Of a stretch of DNA of 24,781 nt, positions 8,587 through 19,200 are shown in pieces. The notes beneath the pieces are model-generated. The model saw nothing but the letters and a program-made list of their open reading frames with translations. It had not been told where the DNA came from and ran no database searches. Within the stretch, counting starts at the first letter, position 1, and each line of letters begins with the position of its first letter. The position numbers and the translations under genes were made by a program. The DNA comes from Physocladia obscura (taxonomy: Eukaryota > Chytridiomycota > Chytridiomycetes > Chytridiales > Chytriomycetaceae): positions 3,250-28,030 of the forward strand of contig JADGJH010000146.1 of the NCBI GenBank assembly GCA_027596945.1, in the 5' to 3' direction.

Positions 8587-10922
8587 ATGCAGATCGTTAA
8601 GTCTGATTCCCGACAGCGCCAGACTCTGGCTATTATTGCTATTACTGCATCCGTAGTAATCCGCAGCGCTTATGCTGCCGCAGCTCAGAGCGGTTGGCGT
8701 GTGCTCAGTAAGTGCTTTGCTTGTGTTTGAACCTTTTTCGGTATCTACTTAACACCACACCAAACTCTTGCATTATTCAGGCGGTGTAACAGGCTCATTT
8801 TGTGTCCACAATGCTTTACTTCCAAACAATACGTTAATGTGCATCGAACGGCCTCACACTTCTCCTGTAAATTGAAATTAGAAACACATCCATCAACTAA
8901 ACTTTCAAGCTTTCATCTAAATCACAATACTAAAACATTACAACAGTACTATTGGATCAATAACTATACTAACGGCGAAACGAGCACAATTATCACAATT
9001 GACACGGACGCTGGCACTATTTCATACGTCGTAAACCCTCTAAAATACAATGCATTTTGCGCAGGACATTCTCAGGCTGCAGATGGTGGGATTCATGTTA
9101 TTGGCGGTGACAGACAGAGCAGTAGTTATTTGTACGATCATAGTAATGCTACCAATTACTTGGATTATAGTATTGTTGATTCAGAGACTTTTCTGTTTAC
9201 TGGGATTGATCGCATCCGGAGTTATCATCTTCCGGAGACAGATGCGGATATTTTGGCGGGGAATGGGTGGGATGAGTCTTTGCAGATGTCGACAGACAGG
9301 TTTTTAAAGTTTTTTATTTTTTGTATGTGGGATAAATTCTTATAGTTGCCTGTTTTTGTTTTTTTTCCCTTGACAGATGGTATCCTACTGTTGTCACTTT
9401 AGGAGATGGAACGTGAGTGTTTCTGTACTTTTTCACGGTTTTTATAACTTCTTTTCTATGCTGATCACAGTCTGTTTATTGTTGGCGGAGATAATAAGAA
9501 TATCGACTTTGGGAATCTGTCTCAAACAATTAACCCGACATATGAATTTTACCCATCAAAATATGCCCCTGCTATTACCAGCTCGTTGTTGACTTGGGCT
9601 TTTCCTCATAACTTGTATCCAATTTGTAAGTTTTCTCTTGATTGTAACTAGTTTTCTTACTCTTCAATACAGCCTTTCTTCTTCCAAGTGGAAATTTATT
9701 CCTCATGGTTTCAAACAGAACTGTTATAATTGACCCTAATGTGGATCCTGGAACCACTGAAGCAAACACAGTCGTAATTGCTACTGTTCCAGTTCTTGAC
9801 CATGCGCCTTGGATTTACCCGTAAGTGAAGTCATAAAATAAAAAAACGTAAAAAACGGAATTTAATAAAAATTACTTAAACAGACACACACCAACATCGT
9901 TTATCCTTCCATTGAAAGAGAGTGAAGGATACTCGTTAACAATCATGATTTGCGGAGGAACCAAAAACTCCACATTCCAAGCTTCCAGTGACTGTATTGC
10001 AATTGACAACCCAGAGTACCCCGACGCAAATTACAGAATTGTGTCCAATATGCCTAGCGCACGTCTCATGCCCGACTCGGCTATTCTTCCAGACGGAACT
10101 ATTTTACTCACAAACGGAATCGGATGGGGCCAAGCCGGAGGAAACGCCGGACAATGCCAATACGGCGCTGCGCCAGTATTCACCACGGACCTATATCACC
10201 CCGACAACAATACATGGAGCTCTCTAGAACTCAGCACCGTCGCGCGCATGTATCACAGCGGCGCGATATTGCTTAAGGATGGTAGCGTCATCACGACCGG
10301 TAATGAAATGGCCAACTACCTTGATTTCTGGGGAACTCCAACAACAGAAGGCCCGCTCGACGCGTTCGCCGATTCCACGAAAGGCTTCAACTCTGCATGC
10401 TACCCCGTTGTTGAAGTCCCGTGCACATCGCCGTGGGAGCAGCGAATTGAGCAGTACACGCCAGCTTACCTAACAAGCGGAAATCCACGACCGATCGTGA
10501 AAGCTTTTGCCAGCGGAACGGTGTTGACGTACAACAGCACTGTTGCGGTACAGCTTGATTCCACCGGTGCGAGTGTGAAGCAGATTTCGTTGATTCGGTA
10601 CACGACAACGACGCACAGCACCAATACGGACCAGAGGCTGATTATTCCGATTTTGTTGTATGTGAACACGACTGTTGCGATTTTCAGGATCCCGCCAAAC
10701 AGCTCTGTAGCGCCACCGGGGAACTGGCATGTATTTGGGGTTAGTGGCGATGGGGTGCCGAGTATTGCGCAAACTGTGTTGTTTGGAAGTGGACCTGTGA
10801 CGAATGTTGCTGTTCCGACGGGTGGGAGTGGATCTACGGCAACCTCTTCGAGTTTGGAGGTTCGACGCGGTGGATTGGGGATGACTTTGTTTGGCGTTTT
10901 GGGTGTGGCGTTTTTGATCTAG
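8587..10922 (+). CDS. Glyoxal-oxidase-like copper radical oxidase (AA5), GPI-anchored
   Basis: Secreted or cell-surface enzyme expected to oxidise simple aldehydes or alcohols with release of H2O2. Seven exons: 8587-8707, 8781-8866, 8947-9299, 9377-9412 (36 nt), 9471-9625, 9673-9820 and 9884-10922; introns 47-80 bp, all phase-consistent; 645 residues. Residues 1-33 look like a signal peptide (hydrophobic core LAIIAITASVVI). The metalloradical-site residues can be placed by motif: C107 in NAFCAG (thioether partner), Y189 in RWYPT, Y423-H424 in ARMYHSGA and H544 in THSTNTDQR. Family signatures LPDGTILLTNGIGWGQAG and PPGNWHVFGV are also present. The C-terminus (GSSTATSSSLEV, then a hydrophobic tail ending FGVLGVAFLI) fits a GPI-attachment signal. 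ATG 8587 is chosen because it directly precedes the signal peptide. Fungal homologues supply peroxide during lignocellulose attack or act in wall and surface biology; substrate cannot be told here. Confidence 0.92.
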
Positions 10923-11167
10923 TGAGGAGGTTGTGGAAGTTTTTCTTCTTTCTTTTTACATTTTTTTGATATTTTATTTTTATTATTAACCTAGGATTTT
11001 TGTAGTTGGTATGAGTGTTTTAGAAAAGAAAAATGCAAAAAAATAGCTTGCATGATTCTTCGTTCTCACAAACAAATACTGCATTTAAGAATAAAAAATA
11101 AAAAACGTACCATATTCATGCCACTGAAACACTCAATTGCCTCCCCGCTTTGTTTTTCCTGAATGTT
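10923..11167. other. Intergenic 3' region after copper radical oxidase
   Basis: AT-rich 3' UTR-like sequence. An AATAAAAAATAAAA cluster lies at about 11090-11104, a plausible poly(A) region for the plus-strand gene. No coding signal. Confidence 0.4.
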
Positions 11168-11592
11168 TCAGATGTCGTCAGCTTCTGATGAATAGATTTC
11201 AGGAAATGATGACTCCAAAAAAGTGTACTCTTCATAATTTGCAACTTTATCCCAAATTTTGAACATCTGCTCAATAAGTTCATATTGAGACTTTAAACAA
11301 ATGAACGAAACTACCGTATTGACAAAAAAAAAATTGAGATAGATGTTGAAAAAATTTTACAAACCTTGGCGGGTTTTTAAGGTTAAGATATTTCATGATA
11401 TTTTACATTTTCGTGATAAATTGTTGAAATTTAGAATTATTTTTGATCTGCAAATTCAATAATCTGAATAGTGCATTCACTTTGGGGTAACAACGGTTGG
11501 TCAGCCAAAATATAATTTTGCAAGATAGAATCCAATCGCAAATAAAGAATATCTTTAAACCGTTGAAAATTAAAGGCCTGCACTGTGGATTA
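11168..11592 (-). pseudogene. Unrecognised coding fragment(s), minus strand
   Basis: Two blocks have protein-like composition. Block 1 (11592-11437) includes QRFKDILYLRLDSILQNY and LLPQSECTIQIIEFADQK before a TAA. Block 2 (11356-11168) includes SQYELIEQMFKIWDKVANYE and ends SSEADDI and TGA. Between them the frame is lost near a T10 run on this strand. They may be two exons of a small gene, or one decayed gene; no consistent splice join was found and no domain is recognised. Block 1 could begin at an acceptor-like GTGCAG at 11578. The fragments converge tail-to-tail with the copper radical oxidase gene. Confidence 0.3.
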
Positions 11593-12108
11593 TTGGTGGA
11601 TTGTAGGCAATTTTCAGTTGATATGTTTCAATAAATAATCAAAATTTTGATATTCTATCATAAATATCAAGAAATATCAACCCACATTTCCAATCAAAAA
11701 CAACATGAAAAAAAGATGGAAATAATGTAAAACAATTGCATAAGAGAGAAATTCTTTGTGTAGTTTTCAGATGGTTAGTACGCAACAACAGAGAAAAAGG
11801 AAAGTGAGGAAACAAAATCTCCAACAATTATAGATAAGATACTAAACTGCAATTATTGGGTAATAACTTGCTTCAAGTACAAAATTGTGAGTCAAGTGTG
11901 TCGCAATCTCTGTTTAAGATTTGTTTTAAAAATATTGTATTTTTGGCAATTCCTCAAGATCAAAAAGGGCCAACTCAAATTGCATACATAGATTGATTAA
12001 AACACTTATTACCCTTAAATTTAACTCAAAATGGTTGAATTTGATGGTGTTTCGAATTTATAGATTCACTTTAAATATTTAAGTAACTACTTTTTTTTTT
12101 TTGACCAG
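11593..12108. other. AT-rich region, no gene supported
   Basis: No intact frame of interest. Its last bases (T12 followed by GACCAG at 12091-12108) look like a polypyrimidine tract and 3' splice site for the exon that follows, so part of this stretch may be intron or contain an unseen 5' exon. Confidence 0.35.
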
Positions 12109-12715
12109 ACGAGCCATCGTCATTCAACAGGGGATGAGTATCATGCAGCTGGGCTATTTCAAGTTTGTGGCAATCGAGACTTTACTTACAACAATGTTAA
12201 CGACCGCATTTTTCCGTCAATCCATCATAACTGGCCGTGCCAATCCTTTGACAACTGCGTTTCGAACTTCCAGCTTCTTTTTGTTCATTTTCCTGATCGC
12301 GACTGAGCTATCCAGGGTGCGTCAGCTCGAAAATTGATTAACGTATTGAATGTGTTTGAAGCACTAACCACTACAAAGGACATGATTTTCTGCTATTTAC
12401 TCAAATATGAACAAAAAGCAACATATTCAAAACATGAAATTCGCACTTTTCGGTGTCATTTTAACGCCCATGGTTTGTATTGCTGGCACTGTTATCCAAA
12501 ATTCTTATTGGGTTGCGATCGGGGTTGGTATTTATAATACTGGGATTCAGTTGTACGCCTCTGGGGATATATCTTGGATCTCATCAGCTTGCGATTTTAT
12601 TTTCCAAGCCAGATTTCTTGTGTATGGCGTATGCAAGCAACACCTGCTTGTGCAAACTGATGATGAAATAGCTATGCGTGCTGTAGATAATATTAAAAAA
12701 ATTTCTTACCATTGA
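12109..12715 (+). pseudogene. Multi-pass membrane protein, gene fragment (copy 1)
   Basis: A putative exon from 12109 to about 12316 reads RAIVIQQGMSIMQLGYFKF through to FLFIFLIATELSR, with two hydrophobic segments. A donor-like GTGCGT follows. A second block in the frame of the ATG at 12407 reads MKFALFGVILTP, IQNSYWVAIGVGIYNTGIQ, SGDISWISSACDFIFQARF and ends LLVQTDDEIAMRAVDNIKK before a stop at 12713-12715. Acceptors are possible at 12378 (gives the wrong frame for the conserved block) or 12418 (right frame, phase 0). The protein is not recognised; about four membrane segments are likely. No convincing 5' start exon was found, so the gene is truncated or partly decayed. A second, broken copy of the same module lies just downstream. 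Confidence 0.4.
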
Positions 12716-12871
12716 TTTAAAAAAATTGGTTTGATTAGTCACAAAATTTATTTTAATATATGTAAAATTTTATTGCCCCATCTTTGAAGAATACTGGCAA
12801 AAAAGGGAAAATATGACTATATGGGCCGTCATTTATCCAAACGTAGATTCCAAACAGCAAAAAAAAATAAT

Positions 12872-13223
12872 ATGATTTACGCCATGTTTGGGATTATTTT
12901 AACTCCCTCTTTTTGTCTTGTTGATGGATTTATTCAAAACTCCTACTGGGCCTCTATTGGTGTTGGAATATACAACTCAGATATTCAGTCATTTTGTATA
13001 TTTTTTCTGGTGACATTTCGTGGATATCTAGTATCATTGATTTTATTCTCCAACTCTCATTCTTGATTTGAGGTACATTTTTCAATTTTTTTATATAGTT
13101 ATAATGATTATTATTTATTGAAGATTTTCTAAACTAATTATTCTCCATTGAACAGGAGGCCTCCGTCAACAAACTTTTCTTGTACAAAGTGGTAATGAAG
13201 TAGCCGCTCGTACGATGGTTTAA
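12872..13223 (+). pseudogene. Multi-pass membrane protein module, broken paralogue (copy 2)
   Basis: Reads MIYAMFGIILTP and IQNSYWASIGVGIYNSDIQ, aligning almost residue for residue with copy 1. The reading frame is then lost: the homologous SGDISWISSIIDFILQLSFL follows in a shifted frame (about 8 nt net insertion) and runs into TGA. After an intron-like GTACAT...GAACAG segment (about 13072-13156), which copy 1 lacks, the match resumes as RQQTFLVQSGNEVAARTMV and a stop. It therefore looks like an older tandem duplicate of copy 1, now a pseudogene. Confidence 0.45.
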
Positions 13224-13476
13224 ATTTCAAGATTTTTAGTTTTTCTTTTCCTTCTTTGAAGGATTGCAATAAAATGGATATTATAGTTTGCCAAAAATCT
13301 GTTCAATTTGGGCTTGATTGGAATTTCCAATCTCATCTAAACAAAGCTAATTGCAACTCAGAACAACTGGAATTGTTTTGTGTAATGGATTTAGTGATTA
13401 TTTGGACAAGTATTGATGTTTTTTTCAATTTTAATAGCTGGTTAACAATAAACAATGCTGGAGTCATTTTGTTCTG

Positions 13477-13680
13477 GGTCTTTCAAATCAGTTTCTTGAA
13501 TTGGAAAATCTGCAGGAATTTTGCGTTATCAACTTGAATGAGGCCATTGAAGTTAGTGAGAGCTAAGCCTCTGCGAGAGAAAGAAGTTGTTTTGAAGAAT
13601 CCAAAACTGGCGTTGTTGTTGAGAAATCAGTTGAAAATATTATGTTGGAATCTTTTGAGAGACAAGAAGATGCAGGATAA
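13477..13680 (+). pseudogene. Decayed acidic C-terminal tail fragment
   Basis: One frame reads GLSNQFLELENLQEFCVINL and NEAIEVSES, then TAA at 13564-13566, then in the same frame ARERSCFEESKTGVVVEKSV and ENIMLESFERQEDAG before TAA at 13678-13680. The Glu-rich, protein-like composition on both sides of the internal stop suggests a decayed exon. It may be the cytoplasmic tail of the membrane-protein family just upstream. Function unknown. Confidence 0.3.
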
Positions 13681-15143
13681 AAACATATTGAGCCTTCATG
13701 GCAATAAAGCAATTGCATATCAATTGTCTATTGAGTACATAATTTGTTCTGTATAAGATAATTTTCTGTGCAACAAAATTAACCTTTTTACCTGTTAAAA
13801 TTGAAACACTCTTCTATTAATTAATGCAACTAATTTGCTACAAAATTCAACTATACTTGCAGCCTTATCCAAACTCTGGACTTGATACCAATTTTTGGAA
13901 ACAAATTCTGAGTGAAATTACAAGCTTGGTAACAAAAGCAAGGTTCTCAGTCTACAGCTATTTGTGAGGTCAATAAATCCTGTTAGCTGTTGTATGAAAA
14001 GACTTGAGAGCTATATTAGCAAAGTTTTCAGCATAAAAGGAGGCTTGATAGTTGGCAAACCTTTATGGGGTATGAAGAGATCCTCTTCATTGCCTTGCTT
14101 GATGTTCAAACAATCTTCCACTATCCTCTTTGCCACCTAGATTTCTTAGATTAAGGTTTTTTTTCTTCTCTCACATGTAGTATGGAGTTAGGGAATGAGA
14201 TCCTGATGGTTGGTACCATGGATTTATGGATTTGCACCAAAATCATTTTTCCCTGCTTGCTACAAAATATTTGAGTACTGCACAAATCCATCAACCTACT
14301 TCTCTAAATGCAAGCTTTGGGTCAATTATTTTTAAAAATTAGATTAATATCAATGAAATAAGAAATGATAATTCTTGGCAAACTACAATGTGACCAACAC
14401 TGTTGAATAACCAAATATCAATATGAGAAAGCACTGCAACTATGCAAGTAGTATGCCAGTATATTAATCATGACTAAAAGATTTATTTGGCAAAAAATAA
14501 TCCCAAGCAAGATACAACAGTAAAATCAATAAACCTAGAGCCATCATTCCCACAATAAGAATATGTCAATCAAAAATATGTAAAATAAGAAGATACAAAC
14601 AATAAAAAGTTCCAACAAATAGAAAGAAAAATTATTGATAGAGGATACTACAATAACATGATGAATATTCTCATTGATTCACATGTACATTGAATCATTT
14701 TATAAATGATTCGTTTCAATGACTGCAAAATGAAACAATAAGATTTGTTGAAAAATTCACTAAACAATAAATCCTTACTATAAGTCTTATTTATCTCTTA
14801 TTTTCAAATGCATCAATAGAAACATTTAGAAAAATGAAGAAAAGACAAATTTTTTATCTTTTATAAAAGACAGTTGCAAGATACTATGGAAGCATCCACA
14901 GTCTCTTGTACCAACATATTTGAATATGCTGATGTCCACAGCACATGTATTCACTGTTGACACAGTCAAATTTAGTTTATTAATAAAGATATTAAGCTAT
15001 TTATTAACTGAAAAGAACAGTGAATTGTCTAAAGTCAACACAAAACTAAGTGAAGAAATCAACTGCCATTCACCATAACATCAATCATTTTGAGTTATAA
15101 GCAATGACAGAGAGACCACATTCAATTAATTCTGACCATCCAC
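13681..15143. other. AT-rich intergenic region, no gene seen
   Basis: About 1.46 kb without any frame longer than about 50 codons that looks coding. Stops are dense in all six frames. No tRNA-like fold, tandem array or terminal repeat was recognised. It lies entirely within the CpG-poor block. Confidence 0.45.
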
Positions 15144-15962
15144 ATGGCCATCAAGGTGGCCTATGATGATGCTGAAGGATACATCCTGTGGTGAATTCTT
15201 CAGGAAGTGTTTGATGCAGACAATGGTGTGCTCAAGCAGTTACAAGACTTGTTTGATCATAACTCCAGTTCATTGGTCATTGTGGGGTGCCAGAACAAAC
15301 AAATTGAAAACTACCATGGACTCCTGCAGGATTCTTCTCTGCTATTGTTCAGCTGTAACATTCTTTGCAGATGTAACTTCTTGCAGACAACCTAGTGAAC
15401 CTGGCAAGGCTTCTTACCATCAGTAAATACTGGGTATACAAAGTTGGTATCCAGTTTTTGCCATCCAAGTGTGTATTTCTTGGTTCCTTCAAAAGAAAAT
15501 GCACCATATCTTGATCTTCCATTTGCTTATGAATGCACACAAAGAAATGCAGTTTTATCATGACACTTGCATCTCTTGGCATGAATGCAATGGAATGAGC
15601 CTTGGCAACTTGAGCCAACATTGGCAGGAGTTTTGTTCTCCCAATCTTCAAGAACAGTATTACATGTGAGTTATCCAGGTTCCTTATAGACATCCACAAA
15701 AGCCACCACACACACTACTGGAGAAACTCAGGCTCATTTTTGCAAACAGGCTATTGTGGAACTTGATGGTGGTCTTGACAACATGGCAGGCTTGATCCAA
15801 GTTGTGATGAGTGATGAAATTTGGCCATATCTTAGGTTAGACAAGGACATCAACTGCAAGAGATGGAACATGGTCATTTGGTTCACTCTTGGCATGGTCA
15901 ACATCATGAAGATTGTCTTAAGTGTGATTGCATACTCTTTTGACTCCACATCTGAGTGCTGA
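15144..15962 (+). pseudogene. Decayed open frame of unknown family, about 272 codons
   Basis: From ATG 15144 one frame keeps protein-like composition to TGA 15960-15962: MAIKVAYDDAEGYILW, ILQEVFDADNGVLKQLQDLF, SLVIVGCQNKQIENYHGLLQ, later IVELDGGLDNMAGLIQVVMS and DEIWPYLRLDKDINCKRWNM. It is interrupted by six stops: TGA 15192, TAG 15393, TGA 15396, TGA 15561, TGA 15582 and TAG 15687. Each could come from CGA or CAG by a single C-to-T change. No indel is needed to follow the frame. I do not recognise the protein; a repeat or transposon-derived gene is possible. A 120-codon open frame on the opposite strand (15711-15349) is the competing reading. Confidence 0.4.
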
Positions 15963-16231
15963 GATACAGCTGACATCCTTTTGATCCAGTACTTAACAAT
16001 GAATCTGGCTTGATGCTATGTTGAACAAGTTTTGCAACATCTTGCCAAACAAAACAACTGCCTACATTAACGTAACTCTGTTCAACAATATTTTTCTTTA
16101 CATTTTTTTTTCTTCACATTTTTTATACATTGGAAGTTTTGAAAGTTTTCTTTTTTAGTTTTTCAGTTTAGAAGATAAGTTGGAAGTTTTTTTAACTGGA
16201 ATAAAGATACTGAGAAGTTGACTTGGAAGTT

Positions 16232-19200
16232 TTATTCAATCTTACAAAACAAAGCACCCTTCTCATTCACACATGCAAACAAACTTCCTTGCACTGATAT
16301 TTCAGATCTCCATTCAGGAGCAATCCATGTGAAGCAATTACAATTGATGCCACAAAGCCACATATCTTTGATTGCAAGACAGTGAGTATCTGCTGTTGTC
16401 TTGGCATAAAACTTGTATTCAGACTCTTGTGGGGGGAAAGATTTTTCTGCTGATGAGTTTTTTAAAAGTGCACCAGTATGTGCATTCCAAATTTTTGCAG
16501 TATTATCCCAGGATCCAGAAATAAGATTGTTGCTTGCATTTACAGTAACTGCATACACATAATTAGTAAGATTTTCAAGATTTTGCACTATCCTAGTGGC
16601 CCTGTCCCAAATTTTAATTGATTCATCCCAAGAACCTGATGCAACAAATTGCATGTCTCTACTGATGGTAACTGCAGTTATGTAGCCACTGTGTCCCTCA
16701 AGTGTCATTTGTACTATACCAGTTTGCATATTCCAAATTTTTACTCTCTTGTCCCATGATCCAGACACTACAAACTGTCCATCAAAACTTATAGCAAGTG
16801 CAGACACTGGGCCACTATGACCCTCAAGTCTCTTATACAATTTTCCTGATTGTACATCCCAGATTATGACAGTAGTGTCCCATGACCCTGAAACTACAAA
16901 ATGGCCATCTGCACTGATTGTCACTGAATCCACTGCATGCCTGTGACCAATAAGTTTTTTAAGCAATTTTCCCATAGGTACATCCCAGATTATTACAGAG
17001 TGGTCCCAAGATCCAGAAACAATAAACTGGTTATCTGTACTGATAGCTATACAGTAAACTGCATTACTGTGGCCTTCCAATGTCTTTTCTACTGTGCCTG
17101 CCTGTACATTCCAGATTTTCAGTGTGTTATCTTTGGATCCAGACACAACAAGTTGCTCATTTGTACTGATGGCAACTACAGAAACTACATCATTGTGACC
17201 ATCAAGTGAGTTTTGTAAAGCTGCATTCTGTGTATCCCAAATTTTTACAGTCATATCATCAGATCCAGAAACAACAAATTGACCATCTCTACTAACAGCT
17301 ACTGAATAAACTATGCTGTAGTTAGCCTCTAATGTCATTTGTACAGCACCAGTCAGTACATCCCAAATTTTCACAGTCTTGTCCCATGAGCCAGATACAA
17401 CAAAACACCCATCTGCACTGATAGCAACAGTAGACACAGTATTGCTATGGCCAACAAGTGTATTTTGCACAGTACCAGTCTCCACATCCCAAATTTTCAC
17501 AGTTGTATCATCAGATCCAGACACAATAAACTGCTCATTGACACTGATTGCAACTGAGCATACAAAAGTACTGTGGCCCTCAAGTGTCTTTAGCACTTCT
17601 CCACTCTCCACATTCCAAATTTTCACAGTCTTGTCTGAAGATCCTGACACAACAAACCATTCATTAGCACTGATTGCAACTGAGCGCACATAGTCAGTAT
17701 GACCTGTAAGAGTTTTTTGCACAACACCAGTTTGTGCATCCCATATTCTTACAGTAGTATCTGCTGATCCAGACACAATAAATTGCCCACCTGGACTAAT
17801 TGCTACTGCACGTACTGCTTTACTATGTCCCTTAAGTGTCTTTTGCACTGCACCAGTCTGCACATCCCAGAGTTTCACAGTCCTATCTGAAGATCCAGAT
17901 GCAATAAACTGGCTATCTGCACTTATAGCAATTGCATATACTTCATCACTATGGCCTAGAAGTGTTTTTTGCACTGCACCAGTGTGCACATCCCAGATTT
18001 TTACAGTTTTATCCCAGGATCCAGACACAACAAACTGCCCATCAGTGCTGACAGCAACTGCAAATACTCTATCTTTGTGACTTTCAAGTGTATTGATGCA
18101 TATTGGCCATTGAGCTGCCTGTGGGGTGATTGCAGGAACTGGAATTTGTGGTGGCAGCAAGGGAAAATAGGTTTTATAAAAAAGTGATTCAGTTGGGGCC
18201 ATTAAGATGGCAGTGCAATATACTTGTAATGCACTGGCTTCAATTGGAATAAACCATTGCTGTAGCACACGCTTCACATCTTGGAGCATATGCTGGAAAA
18301 GACTTGACACAGAAATACCAGACAGAGATTTTTGCAGAGAAACAACTGAATGAACAATTTGGCCAGTTTTTCCAAGAAGACTCATGAGTTCAATCCAATG
18401 ATGGGCATTGTGGAAAAATAGAAAATCCAACAGGTCTTCTGGAAGAACTTTCAAATGGGCTTCTTGGATGTGCTTGTGAAAATATGCTGAAGCATACACA
18501 GCTGTAGAAGAAATATGGGATGAGACTTCATGAGCAAAGTCTTCAACTTCTTTGTGGAGCTTGTTAATTGGCAAATTGCACATATTGAAGTGGAGAAACT
18601 GGTTCAAGTAAGAAATAGTCCCGAGTGCCAGGCAAGTATGCCAAGTGGGTAAATGCACACCAAAATTAGTATCCAAACAGCGAGTAGAATCAGTCAGATA
18701 ATCAGCAATCGACTTATGAAATACACGCACAGTTTTTGTGTCTGTATCAAACAGGAGAAGAGCATCCAGCTTTTGAACTGAAGCTGTAACAACAACAAGA
18801 TCCAAGCTTATCAGGTCAGCAATGGCTTGAGTAGTTAGTGGTTCAAATACGCAAACAATGGTTGCCAAAACATGCAATAGGGATGAAGATTCAGCCTCTG
18901 AAAAAATGCGATTAAGCATAGAAGAAAATAAATGATCCAATCCAGAATTTCCAGCACCAGTGCTTAAAGTCGTGCTTTTGATCTCTTCAAGTGTGATACA
19001 GTCAGTAGCAGCAAGTTCAAGAATTTTGCATGCAACTACAAGCCACACAAATACCCCAGCAGAATTTTCAACAAGAATAGCAGGGCCTTGTTCAATTGCA
19101 ACATCCTCAGCTGAATGTGTTTGCAAAAAATGCTTGGAAAATATTAATGCATCTTCTTTGTTTTGGTCATTACTTGGTTCTAATGCAATAGTTGGCAGTG

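Larger units (their letters stand above)
13613..17683. other. CpG desert (two CpG in about 4.07 kb)
   Basis: Scanning every line, the only CpG dinucleotides between the one at 13612 and the one at 17684 are at 14712 and 16071, while TpG and CpA are abundant. Genes elsewhere in the window, such as the copper radical oxidase and the CAP-Gly exon at 21519-21755, are CpG-rich. The desert ends inside the WD40 array of the large minus-strand gene. The pattern fits long-term CpG methylation and deamination. Confidence 0.8.

Noticed and set aside
9050..9592. Alternative frames within the copper radical oxidase gene
   Set aside because: They run through introns or out of frame; the spliced model restores the active-site motifs.
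15349..15711. 120-codon minus-strand open frame
   Set aside because: Not listed as a gene because the opposite strand holds a longer, more protein-like though interrupted frame and no domain is visible on either; kept as an alternative reading.
16937..18187. Several plus-strand frames across the WD40 array
   Set aside because: Antisense to the repeats; their repeated wording mirrors the 126-bp units and they carry no domain.
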